DNA of 64,000 nt from assembly GCA_009693435.1 (NCBI GenBank), contig SHXF01000003.1, forward strand, positions 1-64,000. Direction: 5' to 3'. The notes beneath the pieces are model-generated. The model was not told where the DNA came from. It searched no databases and saw nothing but the letters and a program-made list of their open reading frames with translations. Numbering within the stretch: the first letter of the stretch is position 1; each line of letters begins with the position of its first letter. The DNA is from Betaproteobacteria bacterium (GTDB lineage: Bacteria; Pseudomonadota; Gammaproteobacteria; Burkholderiales; SG8-39). Shown piece by piece: positions 16,120-24,891 of the stretch. The position numbers were made by a program, and so were the translations under genes.

Positions 16120-18903
16120 ATGAACACCGCCACAATAGATACCGCCCCAGAAGCGCCGCTCCTCGCAGGGGAACTGCTCTCCCGGCTTGCGGCCGGGCGC
16201 GATGCGGGCATTACCGTGGTCACCCCCAACATCCGGCTTGCTCAGGCGCTCGCCCGGGAATTCGACTCACGCCAGACGGCGCGCGGCCTTCTCGCCTGGG
16301 AGACGGCCGACATCCTGCCTTTGTCGGCGCTGCTCAATCGCCTCTACGAGGACGCGCTGTATTCGGATCTCGCGCCGCGCATGCCGCTCGCGCTCACGAA
16401 CGCGCAGCAGGCGGCGCGGTGGGAGGACATCATCCGTGGCTCCGAGGCGGGCGGCGCGCTGCTGGCCGTGCCCGAGACCGCTGCGCTCGCGGCCGACGCC
16501 TGGAAAACGGCGCACGCCTGGCAGCTGCTGGCGAGCCTGCGCTCCGACCAGCTGAACGAGGATGCGCTGGCGTTTCGCGAGTGGTGCGGCGAATATTCGC
16601 GGCGCTGCGAGCGTGAACGCCACACCGATGCGGCCTGTCTGCCGGAGCTCGTCATCGCGCATCTGGGCGAGGCCGCGTTGCGCAAGCCGCTGCTGCTGGT
16701 GGTGTACGGCTTCGACATCCTCACCCCGCAGCAGCGCGCGTTGTTCGCGGCGTTGCAGGGAGCGGGCTGTGAAATCCGCGTTGCTGCACCGGAAGGAAGG
16801 GACGCGTCCGCGCAAAGCGCAGGGCGCCTCGCCTGCGCCGATGCGCGCGACGAAATCCGCCGCGCCGCCGCCTGGGCGCGCGCGCGGCTGGATGCCAATC
16901 CGGCTGCGCGCATCGGCGTGGTCGTGCCCGACCTGGCCGGCCGCCGCAGTGCGATTGCGCGCGCCCTGCGCGTGGCGCTGGCCCCGGGCGCGATGTTGCC
17001 CATTGTGGAGGGAACGGCAGTCTCCGCGCCGCTGCCCTTCAACATATCACTGGGAGAAGCGCTGACCGCCTATCCGCTGGTGCAGACGGCCTTCCTCGTG
17101 CTCGACCTGGCCGGGCGCGACATCGCCTTCGGCAGCGCGAGCCTCCTGATGCGTTCGCCTTTCATCATCGCGGGTGAAGCCGAGGCCGCGGCGCGCGCCA
17201 ATCTCGATATGGAACTGCGCCGTCGCGCCGAGCCGGCGATTACGCTCGATAGGCTGGCCGGTGTCATGGAGGCCGCCATGGCAAGCGCGCCGGTGTTGGC
17301 GCAAGCGGTGCGCAAGCTCGCCGCGTTTCGTCGCTCCGACCTGTTTGCCGCGCGCGCGCCTTCGGCCTGGGCCAGGGCCATGTCCGATGCGCTCAAGCTG
17401 ATGGGCTTTCCCGACAAGGGGCGCAGCCTGGATTCGGCCGAATACCAGACGCTGAAGAAATGGCACGAGGTGGTCGCGGGTTTTGCCATGCTGGATGCGG
17501 TGTGCGGCAGGATGGGTTACGGCGAGGCCCTGGCGCGCTTGCGCCGCCTTGCCGCCGACACGCTGTTCCAGCCCGAAGTGGTGGACGCGCCGGTGCAGGT
17601 GCTGGGCGTGCTCGAGTCCGCGGGCATCGCATTCGACCATCTGTGGGTGATGGGATTGAGCGACGAGGCCTGGCCGATTCATCCGCGGCCCAATCCGTTT
17701 CTGCCGCTGGCGGCGCAGCGCGGCGCGCGGGTGCCGGAGGCGTCACTGGAGGCAACGCTCGAACTGGACACCGCCATCACGCGCGGCTGGTGCGGCGCCG
17801 CCGGCGAAGTGGTGCTGTCGCATCCGCTGATGGACGGTGACCGGCGGCTGCTCGCGAGTCCGCTCATCGCGAGTCTCTCCGTTGCTTCGGTCGCCGCTTA
17901 TCCGCAGGCGCCGGCAGACGGCCATCGCCAGCTAATCCACGCCGCGGCCGACAGCGAATCGTTCGACGATGCGATCGCGCCTGCCATCAGCGCGGGCGCG
18001 GCCCTGCGCGGCGGCACGGCGGTGATCACCGACCAGTCGGCCTGCCCCTTCCGTGCCTTCGCGCTGCATCGTCTGGATGCGCGTTCGCCCGAAGCGCCGC
18101 ACGCCGGACTGGACGCCATGGAGCGCGGCATGCTGGTGCACGGCGTGCTTGCCCACGCCTGGCAGCACCTGGAGACGAGTCGCGCGCTCGATGCGATCGG
18201 CGGGACGGAACTCGACGCCTTGCTTGCCGCCGCCGCCGACGAAGCGGTCGCGCGCGTGCGGCGCAGCCGCCCGGCCACCCTGGCCGGACGTTTCGCCGAT
18301 GTCGAAAAGGATCGCCTCGCGCGCCTTGCCAAAGAATGGCTGGAGATGGAGCGCAGTCATCGCAACGACCATTTCAGCGTCATCGCCGTGGAGGACAAGC
18401 GCACCCTGGTGCTGGGCCCGCTCAGCTTGCGCGGCAAGATCGATCGGATCGACGAACTGGCGGATGGCCGGCGCATCGTCATCGACTACAAGTCCACGGC
18501 GAGGAGCGCCAACGCCTGGCTGGGCGAGCGGCCCGACGAGCCGCAACTGCCGCTGTACCTGGCGGCGAGCGAAACCGGAGCGGAGTGTATTGCCTTCGCG
18601 CAGGTCAAAGCCGGCGCGCAGAACATGAAGTTCGTCGCGCTCGCCTCCGCCGAGGAACTGCTGCCCGTGAAGAAAGCCGTGCCTGAAGCCGGCTGGGAGG
18701 CGCAGGTGGCGGAGTGGAACGTCGTGCTCGAGCGCCTTGCCGAACAGTTCGCCGCCGGCGCAGCCGCGGTGCAGCCGAAGAAGCCCGGCCTCACCTGCGG
18801 TAACTGCGATGTGAAGCCGCTATGCCGCATCCACGAGCGCATGGCAGCGCAAGCCACGGATGAAAGTAGCGAAGGCGCTGCGGAGGGCGGGCATGAATTC
18901 TGA
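16120..18903 (+). CDS. AddB-like PD-(D/E)XK nuclease, probable DNA repair protein
   Basis: A 927-residue protein of the betaproteobacterial 'probable DNA repair protein' type that pairs with an AddA-like helicase. The first ~600 residues are an inactivated-helicase-like region (ITVVTPNIRLAQALAREF; W-V-M-G-L-S-D-E-A-W-P at about 513). The C-terminal nuclease has I-T-D-Q-S-A-C-P-F-R-A-F-A (about 640), GKIDRIDELADGRRIVIDYK with the catalytic D and D-Y-K (about 770-790), and a cysteine cluster LTCGNCDVKPLCRIH near the end that may bind an Fe-S cluster as in AddB. With the next gene it should process DNA double-strand ends. The ATG was preferred to an upstream TTG. Confidence 0.85.
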   Translation: MNTATIDTAPEAPLLAGELLSRLAAGRDAGITVVTPNIRLAQALAREFDSRQTARGLLAWETADILPLSALLNRLYEDALYSDLAPRMPLALTNAQQAARWEDIIRGSEAGGALLAVPETAALAADAWKTAHAWQLLASLRSDQLNEDALAFREWCGEYSRRCERERHTDAACLPELVIAHLGEAALRKPLLLVVYGFDILTPQQRALFAALQGAGCEIRVAAPEGRDASAQSAGRLACADARDEIRRAAAWARARLDANPAARIGVVVPDLAGRRSAIARALRVALAPGAMLPIVEGTAVSAPLPFNISLGEALTAYPLVQTAFLVLDLAGRDIAFGSASLLMRSPFIIAGEAEAAARANLDMELRRRAEPAITLDRLAGVMEAAMASAPVLAQAVRKLAAFRRSDLFAARAPSAWARAMSDALKLMGFPDKGRSLDSAEYQTLKKWHEVVAGFAMLDAVCGRMGYGEALARLRRLAADTLFQPEVVDAPVQVLGVLESAGIAFDHLWVMGLSDEAWPIHPRPNPFLPLAAQRGARVPEASLEATLELDTAITRGWCGAAGEVVLSHPLMDGDRRLLASPLIASLSVASVAAYPQAPADGHRQLIHAAADSESFDDAIAPAISAGAALRGGTAVITDQSACPFRAFALHRLDARSPEAPHAGLDAMERGMLVHGVLAHAWQHLETSRALDAIGGTELDALLAAAADEAVARVRRSRPATLAGRFADVEKDRLARLAKEWLEMERSHRNDHFSVIAVEDKRTLVLGPLSLRGKIDRIDELADGRRIVIDYKSTARSANAWLGERPDEPQLPLYLAASETGAECIAFAQVKAGAQNMKFVALASAEELLPVKKAVPEAGWEAQVAEWNVVLERLAEQFAAGAAAVQPKKPGLTCGNCDVKPLCRIHERMAAQATDESSEGAAEGGHEF

Positions 18904-18983
18904 ACTTTCATGCGGAGAAGTCCCGATAATACGGACATCGGCGCGGCATTCGCTTATAAAAAATAGTATACGCAAGAGCGACC

Positions 18984-21900
18984 ATGGCTGATCCCGCCAT
19001 CCTCGCCGGGCCGCAGTCGGACCCGCAGTCCGACCCGCAGTCTGACCCGCAGTCCGACTCGCAGTCCGACCCGCAGTCCGACTACGCGGCCCGTGAAGCC
19101 GCGCTTTCGCCGGCGCGCTCCTTCATCGTGCAGGCGCCGGCCGGCTCGGGCAAGACCGAGTTGCTGATCCAGCGCTACCTGGGCCTGCTCGCCACGGTGA
19201 ACGAGCCCGAAGAAATCGTTGCCATCACCTTCACCAGGAAAGCCGCGGCCGAGATGCGCGAGCGCGTGCTGCTCGCCCTGGCGGATGCGGTATCGGACGA
19301 ACCCCCAAACGATGCGCCGGACGAACCGCCGAATGATGCGTCGGACGAACCGCCGCAATCGCCGCACGCCGCGCGCACGCGCTCGCTGGCGCGCGCGGCG
19401 CTCGCGCGCGACCAGGCACTCGCCTGGCGCATCGTCGACAGCCCGACGCGGCTGCGCATCCAGACCATAGACGCGCTGTGCGCCTCGTTGACGCGGCAGA
19501 TGCCGATGCTCTCCGGCTTCGGTTCGCAGCCCGAGACGACCGATGACGCCGGCGCGCTGTATGCCGAGGCGGCGCGCGCCACGGTGGCACTAATCGAATC
19601 GAAAGAGCCGGCGGCCGCGCTGGTGGAGCGTCTGCTGGTGCACCTGGACAACAACGTCGAGCGCATCGAGGCCCTGCTGGTCGAGATGCTGCGCAGCCGC
19701 GACCATTGGCTGCGCCACGTGGTGGGGACGCAGCGCCACGAACTCGAAGCCGGACTCGTCGCCGAGCGGCGGGTGGTGCTGGGGCGTCTTCAGGCGCTGA
19801 TGCCTGCCGCGGCGCGCGCGGAGTTGCTGGTCGTGGCCAATATTGCGCACGCCAATCTCGGCACGCCTGCGCTGGGCGCATTGCCCGGCGCGGACGATGC
19901 CGAAGGTTGGTCCGCTATGGCCAAAATGTTGCTGACTGCCGGTGACACCTGGCGCAAGGCGCTCACGAAAAACGAAGGCTTTCCGCCGGGGCCGCCGCAT
20001 GCCCCCTCCAAGCAGCGCGCGCTGGCGCTGATCGAGGGTTTTCGAAAAGACGAAATCCTGCGCGTCACGCTCGCCACCTGCCGCCGCCTGCCGCCGAGCG
20101 CCTACAGCGATGCGCAGTGGCAGATCCTGGAAGCCATCATCGGCCTTTTGATGCGCACCGTCGCGCAGTTGAAACTCGCCTTCCAGTCGCAGGGGAAGGT
20201 GGACTTCACCGAAGTGTCGCAGCGCGCGCTGCTGGCGCTGGAAGACAACACCGGTCCGACCGACCTCGCGCTCAAGCTCGATTACCAGATCCGCCACTTG
20301 CTGATCGACGAATTCCAGGACACGTCCATCAGCCAGTTCGAACTCATCTCGCGCCTCACCGCTGGGTGGATGCCGGACGACGGGCGCACGCTGTTCGCGG
20401 TGGGCGATCCGATGCAGTCGATCTATCGTTTCCGCGAGGCCGAGGTGGGTCTCTTCCTCAAGGCGCGCGCCGAGGGCATAGGCAGCGTGGCGCTCGAATC
20501 GCTGCAGCTTTCGGCCAACTTCCGCTCGCAGGCGGGCATCGTGGCCTGGGTCAATCGCACGTTTGCGCAGGTGATGCCGGACACCGAGGATATCGCCGCG
20601 GGTGCGGTCGCCTATACGCCATCCGAAGCGGTGCACGCGGCGCTGCCGGGCGAGGCGGTGAGCGTGCATGCATTGTTCAAGGATGGCGAGCCACGCGAAG
20701 CACAGACGGTGGTTGCCATCATCAACGACATCCTCGCCGCGGTTCCCGTGGGCACAGCCGCGGGCGAGCGTCCCGGCATCGCTATTCTGGTGCGCGGGCG
20801 CAACCACCTGCGCGAGATCGTGCCGCAACTGCAGGCGGCAGGCATTCCTTTTCGCGCCATCGAGATCGACCGCCTCGACCAGCGGCCGGTGGTGCAGGAC
20901 CTGCTGGCGCTCACGCGCGCGCTCTCGCACGATGGCGACCGCCTCGCGTGGCTGGCGGTGATGCGCGCGCCCTGGTGCGGGCTGACCCTCGCCGATCTGC
21001 ACACGCTCGCCGGCATCGATGCGCCGGCGTCGGGCGCCGCGGAATCGGCGGACACGGACTATATCAATGAAAAGATATTCCCCGCGGAGCCATGCCAATC
21101 GGCGACCTCCGGCCTGTCGTCTGCCACGATACGCGAACGGATGCACGATCCGGCGCGCTTGGCCGCGCTCAGCGCCGACGGCCGCGTTCGCCTCGAGCGC
21201 ACGCGCGCCGTGCTCGAAGCCACGCTCGCCCAGCGCCTGCGCGCCAGCCTGCGCGCGCAGGTCGAGGGCGCGTGGTTGTCGTTGGGGGGGCCGGCCTGCG
21301 TGGCCGACACGGATCTGGAAGACGCGGCGATCTACCTCGATCATCTCGAAGCCAAAGAGGAGGCCGGCGCGATTGCCGACTTCGCCGCTTTCGAAGCAGG
21401 CCTCGACAAACTCTACGCGCTGCCGGATGTAAGCGCGGGCGATGATGCGGTGCAGATCATGACCGTGCACAAGTCCAAGGGCCTGGAGTTCGACCATGTA
21501 ATCGTGCCGGGACTGGGTGCCAGGCCGCCGTCGGACAGGAACAAGCTCTTCCTGTGGATGGAACGCCCGGCGCGGCCGGACGCGGCATCGCATCACACCG
21601 GCGGCACGGACCTGCTGCTCGCACCCGTGGAAGAAACCGGCGCGGACGACGATCTCATCTACCAATGGCTGAAGCAATTGTCTGCCGACAAAGCCGACCA
21701 CGAGGACGGCCGCCTGCTCTATGTGGCGGCCACGCGCGCGAAGCAACGCCTGCACCTGTTGGGTGAAACGGGGCTCGGCGTGGACAAGGAGGGCGTGCAA
21801 ATCCCCGGCAAGCCCGCGGCCCGCAGCCTGCTGGCGAAGCTGTGGCCGGTCGTCGAAGCGGACTTCGCCGAAGCCGCCCGCCGTTCCCCCTCGCCCCCTT

Positions 21901-22610
21901 CAGGGGGAGAGGGCCGGGGTGAGGGGGAAGACAATGGCGAGGTTGTCGCAATCGACCAATCCCTGCACCGCCTCTCCTCCGGATGGACCACCCCGGCAGC
22001 GCCGCCCACGCTCGCCTGGACGCCGCCCCCCGAGCCCACACGCACGCAGGACGACATCGAATTTTCCTGGGTAGGCGAAACCGCGCGCCACGTCGGCAAC
22101 GTGGTGCACCGCTGGCTGCAAGTCATTGCCGATGCGCAGATGCAGGGGTGGGACCGTGCCCGCGTCGAACAACTGCGCGAGAGCTTCCGCAACGAACTCG
22201 CGGCGCGAGGCGTGGCCGCAGCCGAACTGGGCGCCGCCGCCGATCGTGTCGCCACCGCCCTCGCCAATTCCCTCGCCGACGAACGCGGCCGCTGGCTGCT
22301 CGGCCCGCAGTCGGAAGCCCGCAACGAGTACCGCCTCACCGCGCAGATCGACGGCGAACGCCGCAACCTCGTCATCGACCGCAGCTTCACCGACTCTGAC
22401 GGCAGGCGCTGGATAGTGGACTACAAGACCAGCGGCCACGAGGGCGCGGACCGGGAGGGTTTTCTCGATCGCGAGCAGGCGCGCTATCGGGAGCAACTGG
22501 AACGGTATGCCGATGTGTGCGGCGGGGAGGATATACACTTAGGACTGTACTTTCCGTTGCTGGGCGGGTGGCGGGCGTGGCGGAGGAAGTCCGAGTCTGA
22601 GTCCAGCTAA
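18984..22610 (+). CDS. AddA-like UvrD-family helicase/nuclease
   Basis: A 1208-residue superfamily 1A helicase with a C-terminal nuclease. Walker A APAGSGKTEL (residues about 51-60), motif II LLIDEFQDTS (about 438), motif III GDPMQSIYRFREAE (about 473), motif V MTVHKSKGLEFDHV (about 826), motif VI LLYVAATRAKQRL (about 910) and nuclease R-W-I-V-D-Y-K-T-S-G (about 1142) are intact. It starts 80 bp after the nuclease gene and forms the AddAB-like end-processing pair. Three odd insertions are visible: P-Q-S-D repeats at residues 10-33, D-E-P-P-N-D-A repeats at about 105-124, and a REP-derived S-P-S-P-P-S-G-G-E-G-R-G-E-G-E stretch near residue 968. Confidence 0.9.
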   Translation: MADPAILAGPQSDPQSDPQSDPQSDSQSDPQSDYAAREAALSPARSFIVQAPAGSGKTELLIQRYLGLLATVNEPEEIVAITFTRKAAAEMRERVLLALADAVSDEPPNDAPDEPPNDASDEPPQSPHAARTRSLARAALARDQALAWRIVDSPTRLRIQTIDALCASLTRQMPMLSGFGSQPETTDDAGALYAEAARATVALIESKEPAAALVERLLVHLDNNVERIEALLVEMLRSRDHWLRHVVGTQRHELEAGLVAERRVVLGRLQALMPAAARAELLVVANIAHANLGTPALGALPGADDAEGWSAMAKMLLTAGDTWRKALTKNEGFPPGPPHAPSKQRALALIEGFRKDEILRVTLATCRRLPPSAYSDAQWQILEAIIGLLMRTVAQLKLAFQSQGKVDFTEVSQRALLALEDNTGPTDLALKLDYQIRHLLIDEFQDTSISQFELISRLTAGWMPDDGRTLFAVGDPMQSIYRFREAEVGLFLKARAEGIGSVALESLQLSANFRSQAGIVAWVNRTFAQVMPDTEDIAAGAVAYTPSEAVHAALPGEAVSVHALFKDGEPREAQTVVAIINDILAAVPVGTAAGERPGIAILVRGRNHLREIVPQLQAAGIPFRAIEIDRLDQRPVVQDLLALTRALSHDGDRLAWLAVMRAPWCGLTLADLHTLAGIDAPASGAAESADTDYINEKIFPAEPCQSATSGLSSATIRERMHDPARLAALSADGRVRLERTRAVLEATLAQRLRASLRAQVEGAWLSLGGPACVADTDLEDAAIYLDHLEAKEEAGAIADFAAFEAGLDKLYALPDVSAGDDAVQIMTVHKSKGLEFDHVIVPGLGARPPSDRNKLFLWMERPARPDAASHHTGGTDLLLAPVEETGADDDLIYQWLKQLSADKADHEDGRLLYVAATRAKQRLHLLGETGLGVDKEGVQIPGKPAARSLLAKLWPVVEADFAEAARRSPSPPSGGEGRGEGEDNGEVVAIDQSLHRLSSGWTTPAAPPTLAWTPPPEPTRTQDDIEFSWVGETARHVGNVVHRWLQVIADAQMQGWDRARVEQLRESFRNELAARGVAAAELGAAADRVATALANSLADERGRWLLGPQSEARNEYRLTAQIDGERRNLVIDRSFTDSDGRRWIVDYKTSGHEGADREGFLDREQARYREQLERYADVCGGEDIHLGLYFPLLGGWRAWRRKSESESS
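19011..19082 (+). repeat. 12 bp tandem repeat in the AddA-like gene (six copies)
   Basis: CCGCAGTCCGAC with minor variants, six copies from 19011 to 19082, encoding P-Q-S-D six times (one S-Q-S-D). It lies just before the helicase fold, in what should be a flexible N-terminal tail. Confidence 0.9.
19296..19355 (+). repeat. 24 bp tandem repeat in the AddA-like gene (2.5 copies)
   Basis: GACGAACC(C/G)CC(A/G)AA(C/T)GATGCG(C/T)CG at 19296-19319 and 19320-19343, partial third to 19355, encoding D-E-P-P-N-D-A repeats in a variable loop between helicase motifs Ia and Ib. Confidence 0.8.
21882..21930. repeat. REP-like palindrome inserted in the AddA-like coding region
   Basis: The stretch contains inner arms CCCTCGCCCCCT/AGGGGGAGAGGG and outer arms TTCCCCCTC/GAGGGGGAA. 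It is the dispersed 'TCCCCCTC..GGGGGAGAGGG..GGTGAGGGGGA' repeat usually found between genes. Here it is translated in frame. Confidence 0.75.
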
Positions 22611-22793
22611 TTGGGTACATCTGACCTTAACGACGGCGTGCGGATGAACATCCGCGCGTTCGTCGAAGCGGAAACGCTGCGAATTCCGCGGGCAAAGCGT
22701 GGGATCAAGCGGGAGAGGGCTCGTGGAAAGGACGTTTCTTCCGTGCCCTGGTTCAAACCTGGTCCGAAATTCTGCGAGCCGAAAGGGACGCGC

Positions 22794-22856
22794 ATGAACG
22801 ATCAGGATACGACTCTGGCAGAAAAGCAGGCCGCCCTGGCCAGGCAGAAGGAGTGA
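22794..22856 (+). CDS. Possible 20-residue leader peptide before the AAA-ATPase gene
   Basis: MNDQDTTLAEKQAALARQKE, with AAAGGGA eight bases before the ATG and its TGA two bases before the ATPase start. Its 3' end contains the ATPase gene's AGAAGGAG binding site, so it could couple translation. No homology recognised; it may be chance. Longer in-frame versions start at 22644 (ATG) or 22611 (TTG) without convincing binding sites. Confidence 0.3.
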   Translation: MNDQDTTLAEKQAALARQKE

Positions 22857-22858
22857 CG

Positions 22859-24031
22859 ATGAAACACCTGACGCTCAAGAATATCGGTCAGATAAATGAA
22901 GTAGACCTCCGATTCGGCGACCTCACCGTACTGGTTGGGCCACAAGCCAGTGGAAAAAGCATCAGCCTGCAATGGCTGAAGCTGGTGCTGGACACGGGTC
23001 TTATTCAAGAACAATTGCACACCTACGGGCTCGACTATAGTGGCAAGACAGGGGATTTTCTCGATATTTACTTCGGTGAAGGCATGCACTCGATCTGGCG
23101 AAACGACAGCGAGGTGCATGTCGATGGCATACGGGTCGAGGTCGAAAAGAAGCTGGCTCGCAAGCAGAGGACCAAGACGGAATCGGTATTTCTGATCCCA
23201 GCGCAACGCGTGATGGCGCTTGCCAACGGGTGGCCCAAGCCCTTCCAGAGTTATAGCTCTGGCGACCCCTATGGGGTGCGCGCTTTCAGCGATGAGCTGC
23301 GAATGCTGATGGAGCGTGAATTTTCCGGCACTGGCCCGCTATTCCCGCAATCGAATCGTCTCAAGGCTGAATATCGCAAGCTCTTGCAACAGAGCATCTT
23401 CGCTAACTTCAAGCTCACCGTGGACAAGGTGCAATCGCAGAAGCGCCTGGTACTTGGGTTGGGCGATAACCATTTGCCCTATATGGTGTGGTCAGCGGGG
23501 CAGCGAGAGTTCGTGCCCCTATTACTAGGGCTTTACTGGTTGATGCCCACGGCCAAGGTGGCGCGCCGCGGCGGGATCGAGTGGGTCATCATCGAAGAAC
23601 TGGAGATGGGCTTGCATCCGCGTGCGATATCTGTCGTGCTGTTGCTGGTGCTGGAGTTGATGTCGCGCGGCTACAAGGTGTGCCTGTCGACCCATTCGCC
23701 GCAGGTACTGGAGTTGGTTTGGGCACTCGAAGCTCTGCGCAAGCACAAGGGCGAAGCAGACGATTTGCTCAGTTTATTCAATGCCCCGCATAGTGCCGCT
23801 CTGCGCGATATGGCAAAAACTGCAGTTGGCAAAACATCAAAAGTCTACTACTTCGATCCGGCAGGCACCGCCAAAGACATCACCGACCTTGACCCGGCAT
23901 CCACCGAAGCGCAGGAGGCAACTTGGGGTGGCTTGCTGGAATTCAGCGCGCGCGCCAATGAGACGGTCGCCAAGGTGGTGGCCAACTCTCCAGAGTTCGC
24001 ATCCGGTGAACTGTTTGCGGCGAGCCAATGA
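22859..24031 (+). CDS. AAA-family (ABC/OLD-like) ATPase, first gene of an uncharacterised pair
   Basis: A 390-residue SMC/OLD-like ATPase. The N-terminus MKHLTLKNIGQINEVDLRFG leads to Walker A GPQASGKS (residues 27-34). The signature-like W-S-A-G-Q-R-E-F-V-P-L is at about 210, Walker B V-I-I-E-E-L-E-M-G-L-H-P at about 243, and the switch L-S-T-H-S-P-Q-V-L-E-L at about 276. There is no TOPRIM or HNH domain. It begins after AGAAGGAG and overlaps the next gene by ATGA. Such ATPases act in anti-phage pairs (Gabija, Septu, PARIS types) as sensors that license a small effector. GC is visibly lower than in the AddAB genes, which suggests transfer. The family is not one I can name. Confidence 0.8.
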   Translation: MKHLTLKNIGQINEVDLRFGDLTVLVGPQASGKSISLQWLKLVLDTGLIQEQLHTYGLDYSGKTGDFLDIYFGEGMHSIWRNDSEVHVDGIRVEVEKKLARKQRTKTESVFLIPAQRVMALANGWPKPFQSYSSGDPYGVRAFSDELRMLMEREFSGTGPLFPQSNRLKAEYRKLLQQSIFANFKLTVDKVQSQKRLVLGLGDNHLPYMVWSAGQREFVPLLLGLYWLMPTAKVARRGGIEWVIIEELEMGLHPRAISVVLLLVLELMSRGYKVCLSTHSPQVLELVWALEALRKHKGEADDLLSLFNAPHSAALRDMAKTAVGKTSKVYYFDPAGTAKDITDLDPASTEAQEATWGGLLEFSARANETVAKVVANSPEFASGELFAASQ

Positions 24032-24474
24032 GCTTTTCCACGGACGTAGAAAGGACGCCTCACCTGGGGGGCGCATGGCAGAAGGGGTTAGGTGCCTTAT
24101 CGGCTGCCGATAAGGCACATATGACGGTTGAAGCCTCGACCAAACTCCTTGGTAGCGTGAATGTGGATGCGGCCTTGAAAGTGACCCAGCCGGATGCGGC
24201 GCGCTGGGACTATGTCATCGGGCAGAAGCAAGGCAACGCGGACCACTTGCTCTGGATTGAGGTCCATCCCGCGGCGGGCATAGGGAATATAGGCGAATTG
24301 GAAGCGAAGCTGAGCTGGTTGTCGGCGTGGATGCGAGCTACACCACTCGCGCCATACCCCAGGCAGATCGTCTGGATCGCCAGTGGAAGATCGGCTTTCA
24401 ACAGCCGCCACCCGGCGCTTCGTACTCTGGCCAACCGTGGCCTGCGGTTCGCCGGCGGCTATCTGACGATCTGA
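24028..24474 (+). CDS. Small protein partner of the ATPase, possible nuclease-like effector
   Basis: A 148-residue soluble protein. I do not recognise a named family. Residues about 50-100 have the order A-A-R-W-D-Y-V-I-G ... L-L-W-I-E-V-H-P-A ... L-E-A-K-L-S-W-L: an Asp, then a strand with E-x-H, then a helix with Lys. This recalls a PD-(D/E)XK fold whose Lys has moved to the next helix, but that is inference only. The ATG overlaps the ATPase stop by 4 bp, so the two are made together. The C-terminal 30 residues form a strand-helix-strand ending R-F-A-G-G-Y-L-T-I. Confidence 0.7.
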   Translation: MSFSTDVERTPHLGGAWQKGLGALSAADKAHMTVEASTKLLGSVNVDAALKVTQPDAARWDYVIGQKQGNADHLLWIEVHPAAGIGNIGELEAKLSWLSAWMRATPLAPYPRQIVWIASGRSAFNSRHPALRTLANRGLRFAGGYLTI

Positions 24475-24573
24475 ATCATGGTTGCGGGGTGACGCTTGGT
24501 TGTGAAACCGATCCATTCAGTTAAATCACCGCGCAGTCCTGTGCGCGCCCCCGGTTTTAATGCGGAGGTGTTG

Positions 24574-24696
24574 ATGAGTGCGGCAAAGGATGCGGTGCGA
24601 GAGGCCCTGTTGCGGCACAAGGCTGCAGGTAAAGCTGTCGTGGTATGGATTGATGGCCGGGTTGTACTCCTTCAGACTGACGAAATCGACGTCTAG
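24574..24696 (+). CDS. Conserved-looking 40-residue small protein
   Basis: MSAAKDAVREALLRHKAAGK, then A-V-V-V-W-I-D-G-R-V-V-L-L-Q-T-D-E-I. The ATG has GGAGG five bases upstream. The A-L-x-R-H-K-x-x-G-x-x-V-V-V-W-x-D-G-R-V-V pattern resembles small uncharacterised proteins encoded near antitoxin genes. Function unknown. It sits 195 bp upstream of mazE, just after the ATPase pair. Confidence 0.55.
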   Translation: MSAAKDAVREALLRHKAAGKAVVVWIDGRVVLLQTDEIDV

Positions 24697-24829
24697 GCGG
24701 AACATTCAAACCGGGTACGACCTTTCGCATGGAGATCGCACGATCAGCCGCTCGCAACCGGACCGCCGATCAACGCCCTTACCCATACCTCCGCCTTTCC
24801 AAGCCTGTCGCATTTCGGCAAGGTCGCTT

Positions 24830-24866
24830 TTGACCTTCCTTGTCGCTATGTCTATACTTTCGTATA
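24830..24866 (+). promoter_or_regulatory. Promoter/operator of mazEF
   Basis: TTGACC (24830-24835), 17 bp spacer, TATACT (24853-24858). The inverted repeat TATAC-TTTC-GTATA (24853-24866) covers the -10 box and the start of transcription, in the position expected for a MazE operator. The mazE ATG is 33 bp after the -10 box with its own AGGAG site. Confidence 0.7.
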
Positions 24867-24891
24867 AACAGCGATCCTTGAGGAGCCGGCC

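Noticed and set aside
18957..18969. AAAAAATAGTATA shared with 44596-44608 as a mobile-element end
   Set aside because: Only 13 bp are shared, with no inverted partner or target duplication; A/T-rich promoter-like sequence is enough to explain it.
19590..21800. 736-codon open frame antisense to the AddA-like gene
   Set aside because: It lies opposite an intact helicase gene with all motifs; its translation is arginine/histidine-rich low-complexity typical of a high-GC antisense shadow.
22611..22856. 81-codon gene before the ATPase
   Set aside because: TTG start without binding site, and no recognisable domain in the first 60 residues; only the final 20 codons have a plausible start.
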